Part shown: positions 7,480 through 15,295 of the stretch, one piece after another | Position numbering within the stretch: position 1 is the stretch's first letter | Layout of the letters: each line of letters begins with the position of its first letter | Source of the DNA: an uncultured Clostridia bacterium | Lineage (GTDB): Bacteria > Bacillota > Clostridia > TANB77 > CAG-508 | Assembly (NCBI GenBank): GCA_944391865.1 | Contig: CALXVD010000011.1 | Location: 1 to 45,061, forward strand | Direction of reading: 5' to 3' | Length of the DNA: 45,061 nt | Position numbers and translations under genes: made by a program | The notes under the pieces: generated by a model | Told to the model about the DNA's origin: nothing | The model's input: only the letters and a program-made list of their open reading frames with translations | The model's database searches: none

Positions 7480-7870
7480 TTATTGTTTTTTCATTTTTGG
7501 CTTTGAAATAAGAGAAGCGATGTATCCAAAGAAAATGGCAGCTGCAATTCCACCGGCAGCAGCAGCAGTTCCTCCAGTGAAAGCTCCAACTAATCCGATT
7601 TCTTGAACTTTTTGTATCGCACCTTTTGCAAGTAAATTACCAAACCCAGTAAGAGGAACAGTTGCTCCGGCACCAGCAAAATCAACTAAGTATTTATATA
7701 TTCCAAGTCCGCCGCAAAATTGCCCCCGTTGTTACAAAAATAACAAGTATTCTTGCTGGAGTAAGTTTTGTTTTATCAATCAGAATTTGACCAACAACAC
7801 AAATTAACCCACCTACAACAAAACATTTTAAGAATTGCATCCAATCTAAATTACTAAAAAAATCTTGCAT
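7480..7870 (-). CDS. spoVAE: SpoVAE (+1 frameshift at an in-frame CGG)
   Basis: SpoVAE is a small membrane protein of the SpoVA channel that moves dipicolinic acid into spores and out on germination. Translation from ATG 7870 gives MQDFFSNLDWMQFLKCFVVG...IFVTTGAIL, then zero-frame CGG CGG and a stop five codons on. Skipping the C at 7714 gives GGLGIYKYLVDFAGAGATVP, then LTGFGNLLAKGAI and a glycine/alanine-rich end, the normal family sequence; the total is 129 residues with several membrane helices. Family members have glycines at the break. This is the only break in the gene and it has the same form as nine others in the window. A family A element lies just upstream, separating it from spoVAD. 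Confidence 0.9.
7711..7717 (-). promoter_or_regulatory. +1 frameshift site TTG-CGG-C in spoVAE (codon 53)
   Basis: Minus strand: TTG (7717-7715), CGG (7714-7712), then a second CGG. Skipping one C gives TTG GGC GGA, Leu-Gly-Gly, as the family requires. Confidence 0.85.
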
Positions 7871-7886
7871 AACATATTCCTTTCTA

Positions 7887-8022
7887 TAAATTGTAATTTG
7901 TTTTTGTGAGGTGTGAGGTGCGATGTGTGAGGTGTGCTTTTTAGGGTTAGGCTACGTAAGGATTACCTTAATTTCACACTTCCCACATCCCACTTCTCAC
8001 TTCACATTCAAATTACAATTTA
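7887..8022 (-). repeat. Family A element, copy 2 (reverse), between spoVAD and spoVAE
   Basis: 132-bp core unit with termini AATTGTAATTTG / CAAATTACAATT and TA on both sides. The right-hand TA plus A, read on the minus strand, is the TAA stop codon of spoVAD (8022-8020). Confidence 0.92.
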
Positions 8023-9033
8023 ATTAATTGAGTTTTCTATAGAAACCGCATGAGCAATACCTGGTATAGATTCGCCCTGTTGGGAAGATGTGGCATTCGT
8101 TAATGCACCAGTTGCTATAACCAATATTTTGTTATATTTCTTCTGCTTTAATTGATTAAATAAGTATCCAGAAAATACAGTTCCGCAACATGCACAACCA
8201 GAACCACCAGAATGAGTATCTTGAGTTTCTTTATCAAATATCATAACCCCACAGTCATTATAGTTGTTTTTTATGTTATATCCTTGCGTTTGACAAAGCT
8301 CTATTGCTATTTCTTTACCTATATATCCTAAATCTCCAGAAAAAATTCCATCATAATAGCTAGGATTTCTGCCAGTATCCTTAAAATGTGTAATAAGTGT
8401 ATCTACAAATGCTGGTGCCATTGCAGCTCCCATATTATTTGCGTCTTTTATTCCCATATCAACTATTTTACCTGTTGTTATGCTCGTTATAAATGGTCCT
8501 TCTCCTCCTTTTGATACTATGGCAGAACCTGCGCCTGTTACAGTCCACTGTGCACTAGGAGGCCTTTGGTTCCCAAGTTCTAGTGGAAATCTAAATTGTT
8601 TTTCTGCGCTACAAAAATGACTAGATACTGCTGCAATTATATTTTTAGCTGCCCCTCCATCTACAAATACTGAAGCAAGACTTAACGCTTCTACAAATGT
8701 AGAACAAGCACCAAAGATTCCGAAAAAGGGAATACCTAAATCTCTTAAACCAAAACTAGAAGAAATACATTGATTTAATAGATCTCCTGCAAAACAGTAA
8801 TCGATATTATCAGAAGAAACTTTAGATTTAACCACACTCATGCTAACTGCTTCTTTAATAATTTTGCTTTCTGCTTTTTCCCATGTTTTTTCTCCCCAGA
8901 ATTCATCTTCTAAGCATTTATCAAAATATTTAGCAAGTGGTCCATTTGATTCTTTAGGACCAACAATAGAAGCAGTTTCAGTTATTGTTATTGGACTATC
9001 GAATTTAATAGTTTGTTTACCTAATTTTTGCAT
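8020..9033 (-). CDS. spoVAD: SpoVAD, dipicolinic-acid binding SpoVA protein
   Basis: SpoVAD is a thiolase-fold soluble protein that binds dipicolinic acid on the spore inner membrane. The 337 residues include TITETASIVGPKESNGPLA, FFGIFGACSTFVEAL, AVSSHFCSAEKQFRFPLE, QRPPSAQWTVTGAGSA, FSGDLGYIGKEI and GGSGCACCGTVFSGYL, all family blocks, and the length is normal. AGGAGG lies just before the ATG. It is the third gene of the minus-strand cluster dodecin-spoVAC-spoVAD-spoVAE, but 134-bp repeat elements separate it from both spoVAC and spoVAE. Sigma-G control is expected from the family. No in-frame CGG occurs. Confidence 0.97.
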   Translation of the reverse strand: MQKLGKQTIKFDSPITITETASIVGPKESNGPLAKYFDKCLEDEFWGEKTWEKAESKIIKEAVSMSVVKSKVSSDNIDYCFAGDLLNQCISSSFGLRDLGIPFFGIFGACSTFVEALSLASVFVDGGAAKNIIAAVSSHFCSAEKQFRFPLELGNQRPPSAQWTVTGAGSAIVSKGGEGPFITSITTGKIVDMGIKDANNMGAAMAPAFVDTLITHFKDTGRNPSYYDGIFSGDLGYIGKEIAIELCQTQGYNIKNNYNDCGVMIFDKETQDTHSGGSGCACCGTVFSGYLFNQLKQKKYNKILVIATGALTNATSSQQGESIPGIAHAVSIENSIN

Positions 9034-9045
9034 AAAACCTCCTCA

Positions 9046-9180
9046 TAAATTGTAATTTGAATGAGAAGTGAGAAGTGGGATGTGGGAAGTGTGAAATTAG
9101 AGTAAGCCTTACGTAGCTAGCCCTAAAAATCACACCTCACACTTCGCACCTCACACATCACAAAAACAAATTACAATTTA
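9046..9180 (+). repeat. Family A element, copy 3 (forward), between spoVAC and spoVAD
   Basis: Termini AATTGTAATTTG / CAAATTACAATT with TA on each side; core GAGAAGTGGGATGTGGG, CCTTACGTAG, CACACCTCACACTTCGC. It lies between the spoVAD ribosome-binding site and the end of spoVAC, opposite in orientation to copy 2. Confidence 0.92.
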
Positions 9181-9195
9181 TACAAATAATAAAAT

Positions 9196-9660
9196 TTACA
9201 CCAATGTTATAGATTGCGTATTAAAAATCAAATATATAATTCCAACTAGTATAGAGGTTGAAATTCCGTAAACAAGTACGGGACCTGCTACCGTAAACAT
9301 TTTGGCACCTACACCCATAACATAGCCTTCAGATTTATATTCCATAGCAGGTGATACAATAGAATTTGCAAAACCTGTAATAGGAACAAGAGATCCAGCT
9401 CCGGCAAATTTTCCAATTTTATTAAATAAATTAAGGCCTGTAAGGAAAGCACTTAAAAATATTAATATTATTGATGTAATAGTGCTACTAACATCTGTAT
9501 CAAGACCTCTATATTTACATATTTCCATTACGAATTGACCAATAGTGCATATTAAACCACCTACCCAGAAACTATTTAAACAATTTTTCAAAATAGGAGA
9601 ATTAGGCGATTTCTTATCAACATAGTCTTGGTATTGTTTTTGAGTATTTATTGGCTCCAT
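9196..9660 (-). CDS. spoVAC: SpoVAC membrane channel protein
   Basis: SpoVAC is a mechanosensitive-channel-like protein of the SpoVA system. The 154-residue protein starts MEPINTQKQYQDYVDKKSP and has several hydrophobic segments: SFWVGGLICTIGQFVMEI, a second around ITSIILIFLSAFLTGLNLF, then the conserved FAGAGSLVPITGFANSIVSP block and ALVYGISTS-like and VGIIYLIF stretches at the end. The ATG at 9660 is chosen because AAAGGAGG lies before it; a longer reading from 9696 would include that site. It is followed by spoVAD after a repeat element. FAGAGSLVPITGFAN closely parallels FAGAGATVPLTGFGN in SpoVAE. Confidence 0.95.
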   Translation of the reverse strand: MEPINTQKQYQDYVDKKSPNSPILKNCLNSFWVGGLICTIGQFVMEICKYRGLDTDVSSTITSIILIFLSAFLTGLNLFNKIGKFAGAGSLVPITGFANSIVSPAMEYKSEGYVMGVGAKMFTVAGPVLVYGISTSILVGIIYLIFNTQSITLV

Positions 9661-9679
9661 ATTAAAAATACCTCCTTTG

Positions 9680-9892
9680 TTATTGCCTTGCTTCATCTAT
9701 ATTAAAAGTCAAATCAATAGTAGAATAATATTCTACTATTTTGTTACCATCTATTTTTGCCTTCTGTTCTAAAACAGTTACAGATGAAAGATAATCAATG
9801 CTTTTAGATGCTTCCATTATAGTTTTGTTTATTGCATCTTTCCAAGAAACATTTGAAACACCTGTTAATTTTAAATGTTTTTCAATTGTCAT
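9680..9892 (-). CDS. Dodecin-family flavin-binding protein
   Basis: Dodecins are about 70-residue proteins that assemble as hollow dodecamers and store or buffer flavins. The 70-residue reading from ATG 9892 (GGAGG upstream) has the family pattern: KLTGVSNVSWKDAINKTIME with the conserved Trp, ASKSIDYLSSVTVLEQKA, and DGNKIVEYYSTIDLTF. It lies directly upstream of spoVAC with a 19-base gap, so it is probably transcribed with spoVAC. I know of no established role for a dodecin in the SpoVA system; the linkage is an observation only. Confidence 0.88.
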   Translation of the reverse strand: MTIEKHLKLTGVSNVSWKDAINKTIMEASKSIDYLSSVTVLEQKAKIDGNKIVEYYSTIDLTFNIDEARQ

Positions 9893-10031
9893 AATATAAA
9901 AACCTCCAACAAAAAATCTTGTTTTTATATTTTCCAAAAATACTAAAAATATACAACGGAATTAATAAAAAATAATTTAAAACAATATATTACATTTATA
10001 TTACATTTGAATTACAATTAAACCAAAAATA

Positions 10032-10059
10032 TTGACTTTTTACTTATTTAATATAAAAT
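10032..10059 (+). promoter_or_regulatory. Probable promoter of the type IV pilus operon
   Basis: TTGACT at 10032-10037 and TAAAAT at 10054-10059 with a 16-base spacer, 110 bases before pilM. The remaining bases of the 276-base gap (9893-10168) show no gene. Confidence 0.55.
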
Positions 10060-10168
10060 ATTTCTGAAGAAAAATTAGGTAAAATTGAATTTTTTGCTAA
10101 AAGATATAAAAAGTTCAAGTATCAATTATAAAAAAAAGTAAATCATAATAATAAAAACTAAGGAGAAA

Positions 10169-11833
10169 ATGATGTCAAGCTGTTTAGGATTATATATAGA
10201 AAATAATATAATTAAATATGCAAAACTTTCTAAAGATCATGAAAACATAAGAATTGATTCATTTGGCATGAAATTCTATGAAAATATCGAAGAAACAGTA
10301 AAACAGATAATAAATGAAACATACAGTTATAAGACACCTATTAGTGTTAATTTAACTGATGAAAAATATACTTATATAAATTTATTTAGTTTATTAAATA
10401 AAAAAGATTTAGAAAAAGCAGTTGGTACAGAATTCGATTATTTTTGCAATGAAAATTCAAAAAATAGAAATGCACTTGAATATAGAAATACATTAGTACC
10501 GAATTTAGATGATAAAGATAAAGTAACTAGTTTATATGCTTATGTAGAAAAATCAGGAATTGCACAAAAATTGCAAGTGTTAGATGGCTACAAAGTAAAT
10601 ACAATGGTTCCAATGCCTATAAGCATTATGAATTTGAATAGATTTAGCGTAAATTCTAATACTGTTATTATAAATATAGAAAGAACTACTTCTGTAACTA
10701 CTTTAGTTAATGGAGAAATTCAGAGAGTAGATATAATAGAAAAAGGCATGAAGGAAATTTTAGACAACATAATAGTAAAAGAAAATTCTTACGCAAAAGC
10801 ATATGAAATATGCAAAAACACAACTATATATACTTCACAGGGAAGAAATCTTCAAGTTGAAGAAAATGAATATATGGAAGATGTAATGCCAACATTATAC
10901 AATATAGTAGAGGACGTAAAAGACATAATAAAAGAAAATGGAATAGAAATCAGTGACATATATATTACAGGACTTGCAGCTGCAATAAATAATATTGATT
11001 TATATTTTCAAGAAAATTTTCCAGATAAAAAATGCGAAATATTAATACCATATTTTATAAAAAAGACAAATGTTAAATTAAACATTAAAGATTATATAGA
11101 AGTTAACTCTGCAATATCTTTGGCACTTAGTGGATTAGGAATAGGCAAAAAGGAAATGAACTTTAAAAACATAAGTGTATTTGAACAACTTGGACAGGTG
11201 CTATCAATTGAAGTTGGAGGATCTAAAAATCAAAAGAAAAATAGCAATAAAAATAACTTGAGTGGAGAAAACTTCATAGAAAAAATAAAAAATTCGTTCA
11301 AAACTGATTTTAGCAAAGGTTTAGATGTTATAGAAATTAATATGCTTAGATTTGCAGGGGCAATTTTAATCTTATTAATAATATATACTGTATTTACAAA
11401 AGTATTGATGGGTCAGATTAATAATAAACAAGAAGAAATAGATAGTTATTTAAGTGATTCAAATAGTAAAATTGCAGAAATAACTACAAATACAAAAAAT
11501 ATTAATGAAAGAGCAGCACAATATAATTCATTAGTTGAGAAAATAAACGAAGCAAATGATATGCTTACACAAAGTTATGCTAAAAAGAACGCTTTGCCAA
11601 ATTTCTTAACACAAATAATGTTCAATATTCCAAAAGAAGTACAATTAATATCAGTAAGTAATCCATCTGGAAAAACAATAAATATACAAGCTCAATCTAA
11701 AGAATATGAACAACTTGGATATTTTATAGCTAAAATTAAAAACGAAGTAATTTTAACAGATGTTACTGCAGATTCTGGAGTTAGACAAGATGAATTTATA
11801 GTTATAAATATAGAAGGAAATTTACCATATTAA
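10169..11833 (+). CDS. pilM: PilM-PilN fusion, type IV pilus assembly platform
   Basis: In most pilus systems the cytosolic actin-like PilM and the inner-membrane PilN are separate proteins that bind each other. Here one 554-residue protein seems to hold both. Residues 1 to about 330 are PilM-like (SCLGLYIENNIIKYAKLSKD start, VIINIERTTSVTTLVNGEI, ISDIYITGLAAAI). A single membrane segment follows at about 392-412 (LRFAGAILILLIIYTVF). Residues about 415-554 are a coiled-coil plus ferredoxin-like PilN end (LPNFLTQIMFNIPKEVQLIS, then INIQAQSKEYEQLGYFIAKI). AAGGAG lies before ATG 10169. It is the first gene of a nine-gene operon running to 19436. Confidence 0.8.
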   Translation: MMSSCLGLYIENNIIKYAKLSKDHENIRIDSFGMKFYENIEETVKQIINETYSYKTPISVNLTDEKYTYINLFSLLNKKDLEKAVGTEFDYFCNENSKNRNALEYRNTLVPNLDDKDKVTSLYAYVEKSGIAQKLQVLDGYKVNTMVPMPISIMNLNRFSVNSNTVIINIERTTSVTTLVNGEIQRVDIIEKGMKEILDNIIVKENSYAKAYEICKNTTIYTSQGRNLQVEENEYMEDVMPTLYNIVEDVKDIIKENGIEISDIYITGLAAAINNIDLYFQENFPDKKCEILIPYFIKKTNVKLNIKDYIEVNSAISLALSGLGIGKKEMNFKNISVFEQLGQVLSIEVGGSKNQKKNSNKNNLSGENFIEKIKNSFKTDFSKGLDVIEINMLRFAGAILILLIIYTVFTKVLMGQINNKQEEIDSYLSDSNSKIAEITTNTKNINERAAQYNSLVEKINEANDMLTQSYAKKNALPNFLTQIMFNIPKEVQLISVSNPSGKTINIQAQSKEYEQLGYFIAKIKNEVILTDVTADSGVRQDEFIVINIEGNLPY

Positions 11834-11868
11834 TGGTAAATATAATATAAAGGTAGAGGGAGATTAGA

Positions 11869-12612
11869 GTGAAAAAAATATTAATTGCAATTTTAATAAT
11901 TATATTATTAGTTTTGTCTTATGTAATTTTTGCAAAAAGCATTAATATTGGTTTTATTAAAGTGGATAGTATAAAAGATATTAAGGCCGCTAGTTCTAAT
12001 TTAGAAAATAAATTTGAAGAAGCAAATGAGATTTCAAATAAAACTTATCCAAATGAAGTAGATAATTTAGAAAACGCTATAAAATCTTTAAAATTAAGCA
12101 AACAAGAATACGACAATAAAAAGGCATATGCAAAAGATGATGAAGAAATTGGTGTAACACAGACTAAAATATACGAAATAGATTATCTATGGACTGTGCT
12201 AGGAAATTACAGAAAAGATAGAGGAGTAAATATTTTAAATCTAGATTTAAAATCAACGCAAACAGATAACACATATGATTTAGAGTTTACACTAATTGGA
12301 AGCTATGTAAGTATAACAGATTTTATATATGATATAGAAGATGACGAACAATTAAATTTTGACATAGAAAACTTTGCAGTTTCTTCAGAAATTACTTTAG
12401 GTGATGATGAAACGCAAAATAATGAAACTGATAACAATACAAATAGTAATGAAGAAAATAATAATACAAATAATCAAGAAAATGCAGAAAATACAAATAA
12501 TGAAGATAGTGATTCAGAAGAAGATAATACTCCTAAAAAAACAGATGGAAGTATACTTCAAGCTACATTTACAGTTAGAAATGTTCAAATATTATTAGAT
12601 AATAATAGATAA
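11869..12612 (+). CDS. pilO: PilO-like pilus assembly protein with acidic Asn-rich tail
   Basis: PilO is a bitopic membrane protein that pairs with PilN to link the pilus motor to the pilin-handling machinery. This 247-residue protein has one N-terminal membrane helix (IAILIIILLVLSYVIFA), a coiled region to about residue 100, and a compact domain (residues about 110-185, including YDLEFTLIGSYVSITDFIYD, which resembles PilO). A low-complexity Asn/Glu/Asp segment (about 180-225) then precedes a short conserved-looking end (GSILQATFTVRNVQILLD). The GTG start at 11869 has GTAGAGGGAG before it. The assignment rests on position after the PilM-PilN fusion and on layout; sequence similarity alone is weak. 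Confidence 0.6.
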   Translation: MKKILIAILIIILLVLSYVIFAKSINIGFIKVDSIKDIKAASSNLENKFEEANEISNKTYPNEVDNLENAIKSLKLSKQEYDNKKAYAKDDEEIGVTQTKIYEIDYLWTVLGNYRKDRGVNILNLDLKSTQTDNTYDLEFTLIGSYVSITDFIYDIEDDEQLNFDIENFAVSSEITLGDDETQNNETDNNTNSNEENNNTNNQENAENTNNEDSDSEEDNTPKKTDGSILQATFTVRNVQILLDNNR

Positions 12613-12623
12613 TGGAGGTTAAT

Positions 12624-13070
12624 ATGTTTAAGACAATAGTTAGAGAGACATTAATTGTTATTCTAATTTTAATAGCTATAATACTTGTTCTTGGAATACT
12701 TTTTTATGATCATATTCCTACAAACAAAGTCGTACCAGTAAAAATACAGTCTTATGATTTACCAGATGATATAAAAGAAGAACTAAAAGAAAGTGTATCA
12801 GGAGAAGAAAACATTGTAACAACATTTCGTGTAGATGATAGAGATCTTGAATTATATGAATCTAATGACAATTACGATAAAGGAAAGGCAAATCCTTTTG
12901 TAGATTATTCTCAAGAAACAACAAACACAAATACAAGTAGCAATACAAACGGAAATGAAAATAATGTAAATACAAATGCTCAAAATAACGTAAATAACAA
13001 TATTACACAAAACAATGTGGAAGGTAATTCAGATAAAGAAGTTTATTTTAATACTTCTGGAAAACAATAA
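12624..13070 (+). CDS. Bitopic membrane protein of the pilus operon, Asn-rich tail
   Basis: I do not recognise the family. The 148-residue protein has an N-terminal membrane helix (about residues 9-29, LIVILILIAIILVLGILFY), a short folded-looking region (TNKVVPVKIQSYDLPDDI, VTTFRVDDRDLELYES) and a tail rich in Asn and Thr (about residues 100-148). ATG 12624 is the start because GGAGG lies six bases upstream; an in-frame ATG at 12612 overlaps the preceding stop and precedes that site. Its position suggests an accessory of the PilM/N/O platform (a PilP-like place in the operon), but that is inference only. Confidence 0.7.
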   Translation: MFKTIVRETLIVILILIAIILVLGILFYDHIPTNKVVPVKIQSYDLPDDIKEELKESVSGEENIVTTFRVDDRDLELYESNDNYDKGKANPFVDYSQETTNTNTSSNTNGNENNVNTNAQNNVNNNITQNNVEGNSDKEVYFNTSGKQ

Positions 13071-13128
13071 TCGGTATTATTTATTTTAAATAATATATAC
13101 AAAAAAATAAAAAAGAGGAGGGGAACAA

Positions 13129-13371
13129 ATGATGAAAGGACAAAAAGGTATCACATTAGTAGCTCTAGTAATTACAATCATAGTAATGTTAATATTAGTA
13201 GCAGTTACTATAACAGTTGCTTTAGATTCAGGTCTATTCAAAAAGGCTGATGAAGCTGGTGAAAAATGGAAAGCAGAACAAACAAGAGAAACTAATTCAG
13301 ACTTTATAGAATATAATACTGCAGATGGTAAAGTAACAGGAATAAATGCTATAAATGCAATTGTAGATTGA
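13129..13371 (+). CDS. Type IV prepilin (major pilin candidate)
   Basis: An 80-residue prepilin. The start MMKGQKG is the short basic leader, with cleavage by prepilin peptidase expected after the Gly. The mature protein begins ITLVALVITIIVMLILVAVT, the hydrophobic helix that packs the pilus core. Residue 5 after the cut is Ala where Glu is usual; the related ITLVALVITIIVLLILA pattern is common in pilins of gut Firmicutes, as I remember it. A strong GAGGAGGGG site lies before the ATG. The gene sits between the platform genes and the prepilin peptidase. TGA acts as a normal stop here, which argues against TGA recoding. Confidence 0.85.
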   Translation: MMKGQKGITLVALVITIIVMLILVAVTITVALDSGLFKKADEAGEKWKAEQTRETNSDFIEYNTADGKVTGINAINAIVD

Positions 13372-13467
13372 CAATAATTATTTAAGTTAATACAATTTGC
13401 TAAAAGGGGCATATGCATTAAAGCATTAATGTATATGCCTAAATTGCTATAATAGAAGGAGAAACAA

Positions 13468-14265
13468 GTGGAGATATTAATATATGCAATAATATTTATA
13501 ATTGGAAGTTTATTTGGAAGTTTTTTTTCACTAGCAATATATAGAATACCGCTAGGACAAGATATTACACATAGTAGATCTTACTGCCCAAAATGTAATC
13601 ATAAATTGGGTTTTTGGGATATGATACCAATATTTAGTTACATATTTCTTGGAGGTAAGTGCAGATATTGCAGAGAAAAAATTAGAATTAGATATTTACT
13701 TTTAGAAGTATTTTCAGGAATTGTATTTTTATTATTTGCATTATCTTTAAAATTTAATTTCTATGAATTGGAAGTTTCAAAACTTGTTTACTTTGTGTTC
13801 GGTATATTTTATATTAGCACATTATTTATAATAGGTGGAATAGAAAAAGAAAATCATAGTATTTCTTCTATAGTTTTGTTATTTGGTTTAATTATAGAAA
13901 CAATATATATAATATATCTATATATAGTAGGTGCAAGTATATATAGATATGTTATGTATTTATTAATGATGCTTATTTTTACTTTTGCAAACACAGTATA
14001 TTTAAGAAAAAATGGAAAAGATAATTATACTTTTCAAATATTATCACTATGCTCATATTTTGCAATTGCAAGTAAAGAAGAAGTTGTAATAATAAGCATA
14101 ATATTTACATTACTACTTATTGCAATAAAAGAAATGAGTTTAAAAAAGAAAAATAGCAAAGAATCAAATAAAGATATAAAATCAGTAAATATTCCAATAG
14201 GTTATTATTTATGTTTTACCAATATAGCTTTTTTGATAATTCAAAATTTTATTCCAATATTATAA
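13468..14265 (+). CDS. pilD: Prepilin peptidase / methyltransferase (A24), unusual active site
   Basis: This membrane protease removes prepilin leaders and methylates the new N-terminus. The 265-residue protein has the N-terminal hydrophobic stretch LFGSFFSLAIYRIPLGQDI and the cytosolic zinc region with two cysteine pairs (CPKCNHKLGFWDMIPI and GKCRYCREKIRIRYLLLE), followed by several membrane helices. The first catalytic Asp normally lies in a (I/F)D-x-x-x-x-x-(I/L)P segment; here the matching place reads GGIEKENHSIS, with Glu. A later GKDN may carry the second Asp of the usual GxGD. Activity is therefore uncertain from sequence alone. The GTG start 13468 follows AGAAGGAGA. Confidence 0.85.
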   Translation: MEILIYAIIFIIGSLFGSFFSLAIYRIPLGQDITHSRSYCPKCNHKLGFWDMIPIFSYIFLGGKCRYCREKIRIRYLLLEVFSGIVFLLFALSLKFNFYELEVSKLVYFVFGIFYISTLFIIGGIEKENHSISSIVLLFGLIIETIYIIYLYIVGASIYRYVMYLLMMLIFTFANTVYLRKNGKDNYTFQILSLCSYFAIASKEEVVIISIIFTLLLIAIKEMSLKKKNSKESNKDIKSVNIPIGYYLCFTNIAFLIIQNFIPIL

Positions 14266-14288
14266 CTTTAAAAATAGTGGGGAGTACA

Positions 14289-15188
14289 ATGATGAAAAAA
14301 AATTATATAAGAAAAGAAAATGGTTTTGCAACTTCAGATGCTTTAATTGCAGTATTAGTAATTGTTTTGTTTTCTGGATTAATTGCAACACTAACATATA
14401 ATATTTATTTAGCAACTACATCTACAAAAAGAATTAGCAAAGCAAATGGTTATATTACAGATATTTTTGAATATGTAGATAAATCATATTATGATGATAT
14501 AAACGCAGAAAATATAACTAATTATTTTAATAACAAATATTACTATCAAGAAAATACTACAACACCAAGGGAAGATGCAGAAGTTAGTATGGGAAAACCT
14601 GAGGAAAAATTAACAACACCATTTAAAATTCTTTTGAAAATAGAAAATCATTACCCTGAAAATACGACTGAAGATGAAAAACTAGATTTAGTAAAAAAAA
14701 TTACAATTACTGTAAAATATGAATTAGGTAGTAGAGAGCAAGAGATAAAAATAAGTAGAGCTAAATCAAGAGAAAATTTAGTGACACCTAATGTTCCAGA
14801 TTTAGATTTAATAGAAAAAACAGATGAAGAAAGAGTATATCCAATAAAAATTATAAATTTTACTGAAAATGTTTGGAAAGTATGCACAGATGATAATACT
14901 AGTTGGTATAACTATAATAAAGGCGAGTTCCCAACAGTACTAATTACAACTAGCACGCTCAATATCGATGATGAAGTTGATGTAGATGATTTAAAAGTAT
15001 GGAAATGGACACCTAGATATGCAATAAATAATGTTACTAATAATATTGTGTATTTATATGCAAATACAAACAAATATATACAAAAAGAAGATAATTATAA
15101 TAAGCTTTTTGAAATCGATGAAAACTTCACAGTACCAGATATATTTACTAAAAATGGAAATATTACAGGAATATGGGAGCAAAAATAG
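14289..15188 (+). CDS. Pseudopilin-like exported protein
   Basis: This 299-residue protein begins with a prepilin-like signal: basic leader MMKKNYIRKENG, then FATSDALIAVLVIVLFSGLI, a hydrophobic helix with an acidic residue (Asp) at the fifth mature position. The rest is a long soluble domain with no family I recognise; it is rich in Asn, Glu and Lys and ends with an aromatic-rich part (VWKWTPRYAINNVTNNIVYL). ATG 14289 is chosen because GTGGGGAG lies just upstream, although the frame is open further up. Its place between the peptidase and pilB suggests a minor pilin or a tip subunit. Confidence 0.75.
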   Translation: MMKKNYIRKENGFATSDALIAVLVIVLFSGLIATLTYNIYLATTSTKRISKANGYITDIFEYVDKSYYDDINAENITNYFNNKYYYQENTTTPREDAEVSMGKPEEKLTTPFKILLKIENHYPENTTEDEKLDLVKKITITVKYELGSREQEIKISRAKSRENLVTPNVPDLDLIEKTDEERVYPIKIINFTENVWKVCTDDNTSWYNYNKGEFPTVLITTSTLNIDDEVDVDDLKVWKWTPRYAINNVTNNIVYLYANTNKYIQKEDNYNKLFEIDENFTVPDIFTKNGNITGIWEQK

Positions 15189-15295
15189 CTTAAAATCAAT
15201 TGGTAATTTTATGTAATAATACAAAACTTATATTAAATTAAACAAAAATGTTTTATAATAGATATTAGTATATGCAAAAGAGGAGGTAAAACAGT

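Noticed and set aside
13129-13371. Possible recoding of TGA as Trp, seen in some low-G+C bacteria
   Set aside because: TGA ends the prepilin gene at its natural length, Trp is written TGG throughout, and no conserved Trp position carries TGA.
14211-14288. Upstream extension of the pseudopilin gene overlapping pilD
   Set aside because: The prepilin leader must be at the N-terminus; ATG 14289 follows GTGGGGAG directly and gives a proper leader.
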